Both the position numbers and the translations under genes were made by a program. From the NCBI GenBank assembly GCA_008508345.1, contig QNGE01003009.1, positions 32,469 through 96,468 of the forward strand: a stretch of 64,000 nucleotides of DNA, written 5' to 3'. The DNA comes from Paragonimus westermani (lineage: Eukaryota; Platyhelminthes; Trematoda; Plagiorchiida; Troglotrematidae). The notes under the pieces are model-generated. The model had not been told where the DNA came from and made no database searches. It worked only from the letters and a program-made list of their open reading frames with translations. Below, piece after piece: positions 13,401 through 28,400 of this stretch; the stretch's first letter is position 1, and each line of letters starts with the position of its first letter.

Positions 13401-16400
13401 TTGACCAAACCCTGCTTGTATGCCGTTGGGGGAAGCTGGAGAACTCAAAATATTGTCTGCTTTATACTGCCTCACGATGGATTGATCGCTACAATGTCCC
13501 ATCCTTACGCCTGATAATAAGTACATTCAAGAAAGCTAGACTGCCGTCTGATTCGCTGTCCTGAGACAAGGATAGATTCGGGTGAATATTCATATGGTCA
13601 ACCCAGTTGTAATATAGCTGCTACGAGAGTTAAGTTCCTACGTGCTAACTAACCTTCAGACTTTTCCAGCTAGCAAAGCTTAAGGTGATAAAAACGTTCG
13701 TAGAAATACTTACACTGACATTTCAAATCCGACTGATTTGAGTGCAGTGTTACGTGAACGTTCTATTTTCACATTTCGTAGAGAATTAGGGTTTTAGGGT
13801 GCTAGTTTTACTATCGAACGTAAAAAATGTAGTTTGGTTTCAATGTTAACGGAAAACCTGTTAGCTGTTTGCATCACCTGGTTGATGGGTGATTGCACTT
13901 CAAATACTAGACTCAACGTTTCAATTTTTCTATGTTATCACGAACCAGTTGAGGGAATAATGCAAAACCCATCTTACTCTGTCAGTTGCTTCGGTCGCTG
14001 CAGGTCCGCCTTAAAGTACTTTTCCAACACTTTTGAGTTTGCAATTACACTTCAACATGCGTAATGGTGCTTTAAGTTATTCGCCATCGTTATGATATGA
14101 AAGGCTCCGATATCTTTGGTCGAGTTCAGATATTCAAACTTAATTCCTTGATTTTTGAATTAATGTGTTGCTCACAGGCTGCAGTAAATTATATCTTAAG
14201 GCACTTGATCGTTCAACTCGTCAAGCGCTACTAGTGACTTATGCACCTGACTGGCTTACTTCACAAGGTAATCAAATGATGGTCCGACGTGCCAGGTTAA
14301 AGCTAATCAGCGGTGAGTAGTGTGCTGCAAATATATTCATATATTTTGGAGACAAGATATGTGGTTGGGTACACTAGGAGAAACGACATGAGTTCATGCT
14401 GAGTGATTTGGATTTCACTGTTGTTAAAATTGGTTATTCCTGAATTATGCAGAATTTCTAAGCCAGACGGTAAAGGGTAACTGTGAGTTCTTGGATGGAT
14501 GCTGTTTGATTCGTACTTCCATGCGATTATCAGATTGTGAGATGCAGCAACTATGTTAACCAGTTGAGCCCACTTTACCACATGATACTTTTGACTAAAT
14601 CAATCTGTTGTTGTCGAAGGTGTTACCGAAGAGTAAAAGGCTGAAGGGAACAAAACAATGTAACCCAGCATGTTTATATGACTATTAAACTGAAACAGTT
14701 CGATGAGCGTGGCGGAGTGAAACTTGTTGACATTTTCAATAAGTTTAGAAAACAATACAAATCACTGTTTTTGAACATAATCAACGAATTAGCATGCACA
14801 CATAAGTCCACTGCCATTCGGCGGTCGGTCGTTAACCCGAATTGTAACCCACTCAAGTTTTTTCAATCCTCCCGGAACAACGATTCCAGTTCAACTTTGC
14901 ATGACCTGCTTCTGTGATCGCACGGAGGCAACCGACACAGACTCTCCCCTATTATCTCGTTCTTCATACTACTGTATCTGTTTTTATGAGGAGAACGTCC
15001 GTTTCGTTTAAGTGCTGTCAATCTTCTGGTGCATTTGCTGGATGTACAGAGCATCTTGATGAAGAGTTCGAGGATACTTCTTTTTGGATAAAAACGATAT
15101 CACTATTCAGACATGTCTGCATTACAAAACTGCGTCCTCTGCGTAACTCGTCCGAAGTTTACAAAACACAAGAAAATTTACTGCTTAGACTGATCAATCA
15201 GTTTGGACATCTAATAAATTACGCGATTGCCCCAACTGAACAGTGAGCAGATTCGCCTAATTCAAAGAGATATCTTTCGTTATTACGTTCTGTTCAACAA
15301 CACAAGCGTTTTTTGGCCACCAGTAGATTCTGTTGTAAAAAGTGATTCGGAAAAAGTTCATGTCGGAAACAAATACAGCAAATCAGGATCATTGTTATCG
15401 ACATTGATTTTCATAACTTTATTGTATTTTTCAAGAAGTCAGACGATAGTAAATTTACGTTTACGTTTTTGTAATATATACTAGGCTAAACGCACATTCA
15501 CCAGCGCACTTATCCCACTAATATGTTGGATGAGTTCTGTTATCTGTAATGCAACCGAATATGCATCACTAATCAGATATAACGACTGCACGATTCCAGT
15601 CTGTTGCGTATGTTATATTGTTCGAAGCCACACTTAAAATTAAGTGTGGAATGTTTTAACATTTCCATATGGTTTTTCTATATCACAATCTATAAATTAT
15701 CCCCAACTTTTGCGCACATCGCAGGTCAAATCCTACCACTGTTCTCGCGGATCTTCTAGGAGATGAAGGTGAAGGAAGTATTCTGGCGGCGTTGCGAAAA
15801 ATGTGAGTAAAGGGTAAAACAGATAGACCGATCAAACTGTTGAATCCATTACGTAGTACCACGGATGTTAGCGTTACTGACTCGATTGATACGATACAAA
15901 ATTATACAGTCAGCTTTCTCAGCAGAATAACAACTATGACCTAAAATATTAGACTTCTTAAAAGTTGAGTAATAGGCCGTTTGCTGGTTTGTTGCTGTAA
16001 TAGTGGTTAGTTCCAGAATCAGGAAACCTCAGTAGCGGATTTCGGTTTAACAAGTTTAGTGTCGACAGGTCACTTGTGAGTCACTTCTGGCGATCTGAGA
16101 TAATTTAGCCAGTAACCCGTAACCGACAATTTCAACAGAACTGACTTAAATGGTGGGGTTAGTGGGACTATCTTCTACGTCCACGTAACGTCACAGGGGA
16201 CAATCTGAATGAAAGAATTTCACACACTACTGCTCACAAACTAACAATAAATGTGTCCCCTCATGGTGAATGTAAATTAACCTGATATCAAAATTTTCTG
16301 GCAGAAAAGAACGATGACCATCACTCACATTTGATCGCACCCTTCACATTCAGATAGACTTTCCAGCCAGCCTCTTTCGAAAAGAAGCACCAGACTCGAG

Positions 16401-19400
16401 TTTCGTCCTCATTAGAGCTCGTCAGTAGTGCATATCCTTGCCACGGCCTTGCAGGTTTCATGAGTTCAGTGATTTCGACCTGTCTTGGAAGTCCTAATCG
16501 CGAAGTTATCGATTGGAGTTAACGGGACAGTTACTGTGTCTCCTCTCGAGACGACCGGACAACCTGATCATTGCTCACAAGCGTAAGTGGCTGAGCATTC
16601 ATGATTGGAATGGCCGGAGTTCAGATACCGGCCGTGGCAAGGATATGCACTACTGACGAGCACTAATGAGAGCAAAACTCGAGTTTAGTGCTTCTTTTCG
16701 AAAGAGGTCGGCTGGGAAGTCTATCTGAATGCGAAGGCTGCGATCAACTGTGAGTGATGGTCAACTCGGAAATAAAAGAAAATAGTTCAACCTAAAAAAT
16801 GGCCATCGTACAACGGTAGATGGACACGCTGAAGTAGTTGCGTATACTAAGAGCAAAGCGTTTTCAACTGTGCCAAGTAAGAGCGTTCTCAGAGGTAAAC
16901 AGTGATGGTTAGAACAGAGACGGAAAGGAACATCCGTGTGCGGCCGAGGTAAAAAGCTATTATGACTGTTCGGTGCACATAGCAAAAACAAGAATCAACA
17001 TATAGGTGAATTTGGGATCAACATTCCGCGGAAAACCGAAGTTCGCTTTAACGGCTGCAGCGTTCCGTAGAATGCCAAGCGTAAGTGAGCTTCAAGAACT
17101 CAATACTAAAAGTACCAATAAATAAAGCTTACTGTTATATAAAAACACGATGCGGCAACCGGAATTTTGTTCCAAAATTTGATAAAATTGTGGTAAATGT
17201 TGAAATTTATCATGAAATTATAAAGTTTTTGATTAGTGAATTCTCGCGCTACAACCGAGAGTGATCATAAAAATCTGATACATCAGGCATATGTTTCAAA
17301 AATATATATATTAACAATTATACCGGAAGATTTCAACATGACCAGAAAGCATCTGCTGAGTATTTTTACAGATCACAGCAGTAGGCGAAATCTATGGTAA
17401 ACAAAATCGTTGCATATCGCGACCAAGTGCAAGTTAAAGACCGTGCAAAATATCTGCATTCCTGACGTTTCCAGACTGATTTTGGACGTAACTGTGCTCT
17501 AAGCTTCTGAAAATACACCGAGGACAATGTACAGGGTACTGTGGAACCAGTAATTCAAAACACCTCCACCAACGCTTCTGTGTGTAATACTACAGTTGAA
17601 AAAATGCAACAGAAACACATTTTCGGAGTCCACCGTCCAATTGTATGAATCAAGCCCAATAAGACAATTGAAACACAACAACTGTTTCACCATAATTCAT
17701 GTCCTGCTCACGGATCAATGACCTTACTATAACAAACCAATATCCTACTGCCTGCTGAAGTGGTGAGAAAACATAAACACTGTTCACACGAACTCGATGA
17801 TGCAAGTTAAGATTTGCTGACTTCTCCGAACTCATCATGTAGTGAATGGTATCGTGGTTAACGTGGTGGTCTCACACGTATAAAAGAAGAAATAGAAATT
17901 CTCGAACAGAAGAGAATAAGCACTACGGATGGAGTTTATCTAGAACGAGCTTAGACCAGTGAAATATGCCGTTTCCAAGTTGACCATCACTCACATTAGA
18001 TCGCAGCGTTCGCATTCACATGGACTTTCCAGCCAGCCTCTTTCGAAAAGAAGCACTAAACTCGAGTTTCGCTCTCATTAGAGCTTGTCAGTAGTGCATA
18101 TCCATTGTACGTTGTTTCATCCAAGCTAAGCGGCATTTTGACCTAATCGGTGTAATCAATATCCCCGTAAACACAACTTGCGGTCTGATCAAGTTCGCGC
18201 GCACGCTAGGCGTTCTACGTAATCCTGCCAAGGACATATAGGGGTTGAGGCCCTCTCTGACAGGAGAGCGAGACCTCTTACTTAATTAGGTCTCTTATCA
18301 TGTTGTATGCATACAGATACTGTGTCAAATTTCTCTGCGCCCAGGGCTGTTACATAAAGCTAGACACTTCAGTTATGAATCAAATTTGGGTAGAAATTCA
18401 CAATTTTCCATACATCAACTCATTTCCACCAAAGCAAGATATCCGCCGAAGAGAACAGTAATACTTCTGAAAAACTCAACAACTATATAAGAATTTTCGG
18501 TCCTTGCGATTGTACATAGCAGGTAACATGGACTAGTGCTATGATGCATACATTTCTTCAAACGTCTGCGTACTTACTGATGTAACTTGTGTTTTCACAC
18601 ATTTGTAATCTGCTGCTTCTTCCACTGTACTCCAGTTTTAAAAAAACTACATAAGTTTTGCTGCGAGACTGTGTGAATTACTACGAGAATTGTTATGTCC
18701 ACACAAAAATGTTTGTGCATGTGGACACGACAAACAAACGGTATTTCAGATCTGGCTGTGTAATTAAAACTTTACTGTTGTAAAACAGGTTTGTGTGAGT
18801 TCATTTTTTAACTGCCATAGGTGACCGATATGACCAAATAGAATCCGTGAGTCAGCAAAGAATTGTTAGCATGTAGAGATGTATAGTTGATGTGACAGTC
18901 CTGTTTTCGAATTGTTTAGTGAAATCAGATTCAGACCATCCCAGAACAAATCGTCCGAGATTGACTCGTTGTTAAGGTTCTTGGTGAAACTTACCGTCAC
19001 GTAACCCGCATACTCATCAGATGCATCTATTTCAGTGGCTACCCCAAGTTACGGAGATATTATCTATAGTTAGACAGAGATGGAATAATAATTCTTTATA
19101 TGATCGGAAAACTTCGACACACGTAATAAAAATTATAATGGAGCATTCGGGTTTAACATTGTTGTCACAACTTTACCTGGTCACTTGCTGTTGAAATGTG
19201 CCATAAAGGAATTGCGACTATAGAGCAACCGCTTCTCAAAGAGCGATACAGTACACGGTCTGTATACAGTACCTATGTTAGTGGAATGGGAGAGAAGAGA
19301 AATATAACTTACTTTTCAAAACCTCATTATCACAATAACTGGAATTTCCATAACCCGAGGCTTTGGTTTTGATATTTTTGACGATTTCAGGCACTGGGCC

Positions 19401-22400
19401 ACTGAGCTCTACGCAGACGCTAGTCTCACATCAGGAATGCGGAATTCCAGTTTTTGCAGTATTTTCGAAGTTCACGTGCATCTGACCAAACTTGGTCATG
19501 AGAATATTCAACAGGTGAGTAGTTTGATGTAGTCGGAATTAGAGATAGTTTACTAAAGAAACTAGCAATACTGAAACGCACTCGCATTTATGGCAGCTTC
19601 ATTGAACGACGCGAGAGGCGAGAAATAGAAGTTGTATTAATTAATGTTAGGATTATGGTCATTCCAAGTTTTCTGGTTTCGTTCTTCATGTATTCCTGTG
19701 CATAGTAGATGGAACGTCATTTTTTATCACTAGTTGTTGATCTGCATGCTGCTCCCGATGCCATGGTTCATGCCGGTAGGTATCTCCCAGATTAATTCAC
19801 ATCAATCGGTAAAGTTTATTATAAGCTCATGAGCTGGTCGTTACGGCAGTCGACAGGCTTGCTGATTCCAAATGTCCACGGACAGGATGAAGATTACATT
19901 AGAACAGAAGATGCATTCCCACTCAACCTTTCTGTTCAGTGGAGCAGCTTCACCGTCACAAACTAATCAGCGATGAGCAGAACTCAGCGATGATTGTGGT
20001 CTTACTTCTTGTGTTGGTTTCACTGTTATCCACTCTCTCGTTTCAGGTTTGTGGAGTTATTTTCGAATATATCCAGGTAATCGTTGATTCCGTGGCCAGT
20101 GAAACCACTATAGATGAGCCGAGTTTGACAGAGAAATTTTCGCAACGTTTCACCAACACATTTCAATCCTATTTGGAGGAGAGACAAGAGATGTACAAGT
20201 CCTCTTTTTTATACAACGATCCAGTGGAAGCACTTCACAATTGTGAACGGATTGCAGAAATGATGCAGATTGTCCCGCATAAAAAAGTGCTCTCCGCGCG
20301 TTACTTAATCGAAAAAATTGACATCGAGGTAAGAAATGACAACTAAAAAGTCGTTCATTATCTGACTCAAGAAATAATTATTCTATTCGGCAAGTCTAAC
20401 GAAAATTAGGTTAACATAATTATAGGGACCACAACGCACACAGGTAAATTTCTGCACAACTCCTGTGCTAAGGTACTATGCTAACTTATACCGTTAGAAG
20501 CGCAGATATACAACACGGAGCAATTTCGAAAGTTGATTGATGTTTATGACGGTGTGCACCAGCTGCTCAATTCGTGACAAAATGGTTAAATTCTCCGGTG
20601 TCATTATGGCACTCAACATAACTATTCAATCGAACTGGTGGTACGGTCATTCAGCAACCGACGGACACTTTTCTCACATGCCAGTTTTAAGTTGTTCATT
20701 GTTAGGAGCTGCTGTTAGTGTTATATTGTGAGCTTAGGATAGTATAAAGTTAAGTCTCTGAGCAGAGTATTGTATTTATTATCAAATCAATTTCTAAATT
20801 CTGTCAGCTGTTGACCTGCGGCCATAAACCAGATGTTCTGGCTTCACGTATGGTGGTTTCTATTTTAGCGTCATGTGAACTTCTGTGTATTTCTACCAAT
20901 TCGTCCTCTATCGGTTTTTGACCGTTGTGTCTGCCTCTCTCAGCGGATCATGTAATTTCTACTCTACCCGCCATGAATGGTGACTAGACTCAACGGTTAA
21001 TTCAAGCGATTTTGTTGCAAGCCACATGAACCAGTCCCCGAAGTTTGTACTGATCGGAATGGCTTAGTCACAAACGTGTCTGATATTACCAACCTTCGCC
21101 AACTGAGTTGAACAACTGATGTAATCGGGACTTGAGCCCACAACAGTTGACGTGGTAGTCTGCTTCACTACCAACAAACAGTTTCAAATCCGGACAACTA
21201 TTCAATTTGATCTGTGCACCTGGTTATTAAATTCCAGGTCAAAAAACTAAAATCCAGATGAGCACCAGAAACGAAAAAACTGAGCTTCGAATGAATATGA
21301 ACCAGCGCCAAGAACAGTATACCCAAACGTAATAAGGGCCATACTTAATCATTAACAAATTCCTATCTGCAGCTTAGGAAATCCAGAGATAAACTCAGTT
21401 ACCCATTTAATTCACCGTCTCAGTGCATGACAGTAGTGTCCATGGATTCCAGCGTAAAATATTTGGGGAATCCTGCCTGTGCGGTTAATCCGCCTGATTA
21501 TCTGGTTTATTCAAGTGGGCAGGCAATTGATTCCAAACGTGAAATTTGTGGGCTCCCAGCTTGAATCCGTAGCTCAGCTATCAGAGCTCTGGCAGCGTTT
21601 GAGCATGCTATTTATGTCACTTGATTGAATTCTGTCGGACTACACCGTTTTAGCCATTGGGTCTCATCTACGTAATAAGAGCTGTCACAATATTTATAAG
21701 CAACTGAACTCCAATGACAAAGTTTTCACTTACGTTTTCTAAATTTGGACATTCCGGTTCATGAAAAGGACGTAAGTAGTATTCTGTTTACAAGGTTGGA
21801 AATGCATTCTTCATGGTGTGGACTTAAGAGTGGAAAGCATGACAACCACCTGTCGAATATTCACAAACAGAAGCAAGTCTCCATGTCAAAGAGAATGTCA
21901 GACGAATTAGGGTGAGAGCGCAATGGTGGCCGAGTAAAGTCAATCGAAATAAATGCTTTTTGACATTGAAAAATGATACGTAATAAGCGAAACTTGACGC
22001 AACCGGTCGTAAATAATTTATAAATGAACATAGTTTATTTAGCCGGCAAAAAAATAAACAGAAAGCTCTGGTCATCAACGAACTACCGGATTCCAGCAAA
22101 CGTGAACCAAGCTATCAGTTTTGTCCATGAGAGCCTTAAACATCAAAAATAGTGATAGTTTTTAATCAGTTCATTATCGAAGCCACGAACTGGCGTTCAA
22201 TATTTCATTAGTAAACCCTAAGGCTAGGGAACTAACAAAAGCGCAAGACACCTCATAACCAAACTCAACATGCCATGCATACTCAGGTCTGTGCTCTATC
22301 TTTCCATTCGATAGTAAACGGTTATCTCCATTCCACGGAACCTACTGTATACTCCACAAGATTGACATATTTAACAAACGTCCATGGTGCAAACGGTTTG

Positions 22401-25400
22401 CGAAAATTAAAGGTGTAATTCTTCGGCAAAAGTTTCAGCCTAAAAGGTATTTCATAAAGTGCAATGGTTGCAAGATGATTGTACGTGATAATCCCTTGTT
22501 GTAGATGTGTAACAGCTGATCGCATGTCATGGTGTATATTATAGTCGGCCATCTGAATAACATCTAACACTAAGTCTCCTTAACTGAGACGAATGCAATC
22601 AAAGACCGCCAACCGAGACAAACCGACCAATGAGATGTGGTCGCACAGGACCAATCAGAATGCCGGTTGTGGGCGGAAAATAATGATTCTTGTTGCACTC
22701 AAACCATGTATAGCCATGAGTTTTACTAGTAGATAGAGTAGCACAAACCAGGGTGTACCGTTGATCGTTCAGAAATTTTCTGACGACAGTCAGGTTTTTA
22801 CTCCAACAGTACGTCAGACTGCAGGTCAACACGTTCGTCATCACAAGAGGTGAGCAGATAGAGAGAGTAGAATGCTCGCGATGAGATCAACATTCAGAGA
22901 GCAATGAAAACAATGAGACAAGGATCAACTAATAGTTAGCGCACAACTTACAAAACAGTTACGGTGCAGTGAACTACTTTCCTGAACCACTATTGCTCTA
23001 TGCAACATTTTATGTGAATAAACCTCTAGTTCCGCACGAGTAGATTGATACGATAAACGTTTGGTAGAAATATTAGCTAGGTATACAAGTTACGATTTGG
23101 AACTGACTGTACACTGCGACGTTAGCTGAAAAGTAGCTAAAATTTATTGGCCAGACAAGCTTAGAGGTAGAATTTCTGATGGCCAATTTTTATGACAAAT
23201 ATGTGTGACCGGGTAAAACAGACTGAACGGCAATTAAATGAAGATGCTGAGATGTTCAAGAGGACGACAGTCGACAGATTTGAGTTCATAATTTGGAATG
23301 TCGAAGAATAAATATCGGTAAGCAGCTTCTAGTGTACTGAGCTATCACGTTGTGGCAATGAGAACAGCGAAAATCTAAGAACCGTCAACCAGTGTTAGTA
23401 TATTCAAAATTAATACTTTTTAAAGAGAACAACCGCATTCGATTTCTCACCAAACTTCCAAGGGCGGTAACGCTGTCAGTTGCCGTATTTCATGATGCCG
23501 AGTGAACCAATCCGACGTTATATCGGTGATCCACTGGTAAGAAAGTTAACTCAATCGTATCTTGTTCGAACATACTTAAGATAGGTAAAGTTAACTGTCC
23601 CAACTGGTGGTGGTGTTAGCTTATGTTGTCGGGCAGCCCAGGCCACCAGCACAGTCTGTTTGCTGTTCAGACAAACCATTTCACTTCAGTTGATATCATA
23701 TGGATCTAAAATTTCGGAAGCATAATTTGGTTTCTTTTGGGATTCAATGGTTTCTAGCTAGCCGACTAGCCGTGGCAATTTGAAACGACCATAAGTTCAA
23801 ATGTAAAACTTCTGACGATATGCTCAATCACTTTCTGTTGTCTCAATCAGCTTTTGAATATGTAAATATTTATTTTGTTTTTCGAAACGTCACTTAGATT
23901 TCCAGCATTGTCACCCAATATTTTACAACAGCAACGACATTAAAGTAAACAACCGCTACAGAGATGCGCACTTCTTCGAGAGCTATATAAATATTGTGTT
24001 TAGGTTTTTGGATGCATACTTAAATTACATCTGATATTGCAGGTAACTTGGGATTTTCTATCGACAGTAAGGCACAATAAAATGAAAGCTTTTCCGTCAT
24101 TGCCAACGAGAGGTTATTTATTAGTGTGTACCCTTAAATAAGTTAGAATGTTATTACTGCAGTGTAAGATCCGCTAAAAGCGTTCCCTTCTAAAGATGTT
24201 TCACAGTTTTCTTCATCAGCTGACCTAACAATAGGTACAACCAATCAATGAACGGAGGGCGGGATTGATATACACCATTACCGGAGCCGAACAAATAGCG
24301 TCTTAATGTCGTTGAAAACTAGCTGATCAGTGTCGTCTTATTGACTCAGGTTCTTCGTGTATAGATTACTAAGATGGACAAGTGAGATCATGGAACTCAA
24401 GGAGCAGTCCAGAAGGATAGTCCTATGCATTGATTTAACGCACAGTTGACCTTGAATCTCCAGGGTTTATCCGATTTCAGTCTTTTATCTTTGTCCGGTT
24501 CGGTTGTGAGTTCCACAGATGTGGTTATACAAGTAAAAACCGGCTGATGTGAAAACCTTTCAAGACCTGGTCAAACGTCACATTTGTCCTTTATATTCTG
24601 GTACATAACCCATTGTGCCCGTGGTTTACTCTAAACTTTTGGTCAATAAGCTACACATACCTACTGTAACTCAGACGGAAATCATCCGTGGTTTGATGGC
24701 AAAAGTTAGCATCCAGCATCTACCATCACCAAAAGAAAAGTCAGTCTTTGTAAAGGATGGGGTCCGAGTCGATTAGACAATATATCTTTCAAATTAAACA
24801 AACTTTACAGCTCATCAGTAGACACAAGGTTATGTAGCCCCAAACCAGTGGACATGACGATGTCACACATCTGTTTAAAGCCTTTTCTGTGTGGTAAAGA
24901 CAGTTAGCAAACCCTACCGTAATGACTAAACAACTGTCCTCTCACTTGAAACTTTCCTATATCGTCAACAGCACTCCAACATCCAGCCACCACCTGCTTA
25001 GTTACTTACAGACCTCGCAAACTGCAGTCATGACGCTCAGACTTTATTTGCAACCATAAACTCAGGCATACGATCTGCCGGCCTTCGGAATCATCACCAG
25101 CAAGTTTTTCTTCATGACTTTTGATCTCACTACTTATTGCATTTGCACCTGCATGTCAGAAGGCGGCATGATTAATATATGAATTGACGACTCGGCTCAG
25201 TTTCGTCTGTATAAGATCATTGGAGAGGAATTCTCCGCATTGCAGCCGCAGAACTTTCCCAAGTATTATGTATCTACATATATATATACATATTAAAGGG
25301 ATATTCGGTTTAACAGTTTGAATAGTGTCATGTAACCACGAGGTCTTTAATACGAAGGCTGATTTCGTAAAAAATGAGACTAACATTCTGCACTCAAAAA

Positions 25401-28400
25401 TCCCAACACCCATCCCTTGAAGACAGCAGAAGCCTTTGAAACTTTCGCATGTCTTGTCAACACTGCCTTAGTTTGAACAAGTTGAAGTTGTACATATCTC
25501 ACTCACGCTGATGTCCAGTTCTTCAGGATTCGACCAATTCTGTCCACCAAAACTTTGAAGTGTTACTAATATTAAATCTTTTATGCCACGAAGGAAAGTA
25601 GCCAACTAAGTGAACACCATCATTTGTGACAATACCTGACATGTCTTCGACAGTCACATGGTGTGTCATCTGAAAGGTTTTGGGTAGACACATGGTACGC
25701 TTGTCTCATGAACTGATTTGGATACAACTGACGTGTTTCTTTAAGTGTGTTGGTAATATAGTACCATGAGTGATAACATTCAAAACCCGAGTCGACAAAT
25801 ATTTCAACAGTACCAGTATATATGAAGAATGACTTCCCAAAGAAAGTGACAACACTCAGCACATTATTCATTATTAGTATGTAGCACTGTTACATTCGAA
25901 TTTCTGTCTCGTCATTGTCCCGCAGCCCTTAGTTTGTTCCACCATGGCACACATTCATCCAAGTTTGTTTGATGAGGAATCCATTTAGTGCACACACAAC
26001 GCCTTTTTCCTCTCTATTCAACTGTTGCTCTACCTTTGTTTATAAGCTGAAATTCGCCCGTCGTCTACAGATGGCCTGCAAACTAACAAGCAGCCTTTAC
26101 GGTCATACAACAGGTTGAGATACACTTCTGTAACCAGACAACTGCTCCAATTTCGTCGAGTCTCACCAGCACAGTGCAAATGGGGAAACCGAATAAATAG
26201 ATGCAAGACTGTAGTTCAGACGCTTCCTCACTAGAATAGGGGTTGCGGTCACAAGGATTGCACATTGCTTTACTGAGCTCCTGCACCTCTGAGAAGATGA
26301 ACTCAATCAGTTGTCTGCTGATTAGTTTTTTGATTGTTTGAAAATTATTGACACTTTTATGCTTGTGACAGCTTGTCTGCAGACGTTGACCGATAACTCG
26401 CTACCAGAAAGCCGCCTGTATTCAGAAGCAGTTTAACACCTTTTAATCGGGGCGCATTTATTAACCGTCGGCTTTCAACTCACTCGTATTTTGAATTGTG
26501 TAGAAATTTGAGGATTGTGGAGCTCACTATTAAACATGATTGACTTGGTTTATTTCGTTAACAGATCGCGCTGACCGTCACAACATGCATCTCAGTTATT
26601 ACAATATTTCAATTAGACGGATTTAGGTTCTTCTCAGAATTTTCTGTCACACAGTCAACTAACAGACACAGACACTTGCCTTGGAAGCAAAAGTCATAAC
26701 TGCTAGACCGTTAATCTTTCCAGTCGCGCTACTATTGGGTGTCTGAGGCCAACTTCTCTTGAGTTGCTATTGTCTAGTTTGTTCTTCGGTTACGCAGCTG
26801 TCCCCAATATTCTGTCACTTCAGAATTCTTACTCCTCCAGTCATGAAACTTCGGACCGTTAACAATTTCTTGTCTTCTATAAAAAGTTCTAACGTCGCCC
26901 CTTACTATCTGTCAATTGCAGCCATTTTGCAATTTACAGACAAGACTGTTTCCCATTTGACGAATTCACTCGATTTCACCACGTGACATCTAACGAAAAC
27001 AAAGTAAAAATCTCCCGTTTAATATTTGGCTTTTGACAGTGTAATGCACACTTTTTTTGCTGTTAATCGATTCGTTATCCAAAGCCTGTATTCAGATTTG
27101 TTTTTCTGTAATCTTTCAAATTTTTCTGTTCCGCTTTGAGGTTCATCACTCGCTTAGTCCCTTTTTGTACACTAATAATTCTCTCACAGTCCCGATCACT
27201 TTTCAGCTAACTCTAAACATATTTTGTGTGCTGAAAATTATTTGGGGACGTATTTTCTCGTTCACTCCGTCATCTTTCATCTGAGTTTCCCATTTATTTT
27301 CTAATGACTCGGTAGGCTGTAAGCATAACAGGTTTTCATGTGTACCCGGTCATACAAAAATCTGACACTGCCAATTGGACATCTGTGTCAGGTAGCCGTG
27401 ACTGAATTTTAAAAGACCAACAGAATTTCTGCTTAAAACTAGACATAGTTTTTGTCGGTAATTTTGTCTTCAATTTTACGTCATTCAATTATAAAAACAT
27501 TTGCTGACAGTTGATTCGAGGCAGCTAGTTTGAGCAACAGTTGAAAGATTTTCGGGCTACCATGACGTTAAGAATCCAAATATTAGCCCCACAGTCCACC
27601 GTGGCCTCTAGTGCCCTTAAATAAATTTTTTCGACCTAAAGTGAAAAGCACGCAAAGGAGTTGGATGAAAAACTTCACACAACTGGTTGTGTATTCTGTT
27701 CGTCATTTAATCCACACAAGGTTGATTTAGAGGCAATAACTTCGTCATCATTTGCCCTAAGTTTTGATCGATCAGCCGCCGAGTTCACGCACGCAATAAA
27801 CCAGTGACAGTAGAGCATTGAGATGGTGAACAGCATAACGTATCGTAGCACATCATTTGAACTGTTACTGCTGTCCGCAATAGCCGCTGAGTAGGACTAA
27901 CCCTGGATGAATTACGACACACTGAGTTCCCTTTATCCAGTTTATCAGGACACCGAGAAAAAATACATCGCGAGATACAGGCATTTCGTTTATTCTCACC
28001 AGTCGATCATACAAACCAACAAGTTATATTGGTTAATCGTATGGAGACGAAATAATGAAATGTACGAACACCATACGAGTGTAATCAGGGTTCATTGCCA
28101 CGGTCGTCCTCTGCCGGCAAACTGTTTCTCATGCCATCTAACTGTCCATCTGCGGTTACGGTTGCACACATTCTCTGAACGGGCCTAATCTTACACAGCA
28201 TATGGGGGAGCACACCTCCAATTGCAGACAATGACTCAGTGATGGTCAGAATACGAACACCCGAACAGAAATTCGGCGTCTTTGATCACAAACCACTTGA
28301 TCGCAACAGATCATATGATTGACACCTTCAGCTCGTTCATGGTCCTACTGCACAATTGCCACTCCAAGTTTATAAAACTAAATACAAGGCGAAAGTGTTT

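Larger units (their letters stand above)
15803..19390. other. Intron 7
   Basis: Carries one complete and one half foldback element (16315-16763, 17981-18107). The remainder shows nothing recognisable. Confidence 0.6.

Noticed and set aside
22810..22849. Candidate 40-base nardilysin exon (YVRLQVNTFVITR) with good AG and GTGAGC sites
   Set aside because: Exon 10 at 29812 joins exon 9 directly in phase 0 and covers the same family segment with much better similarity.
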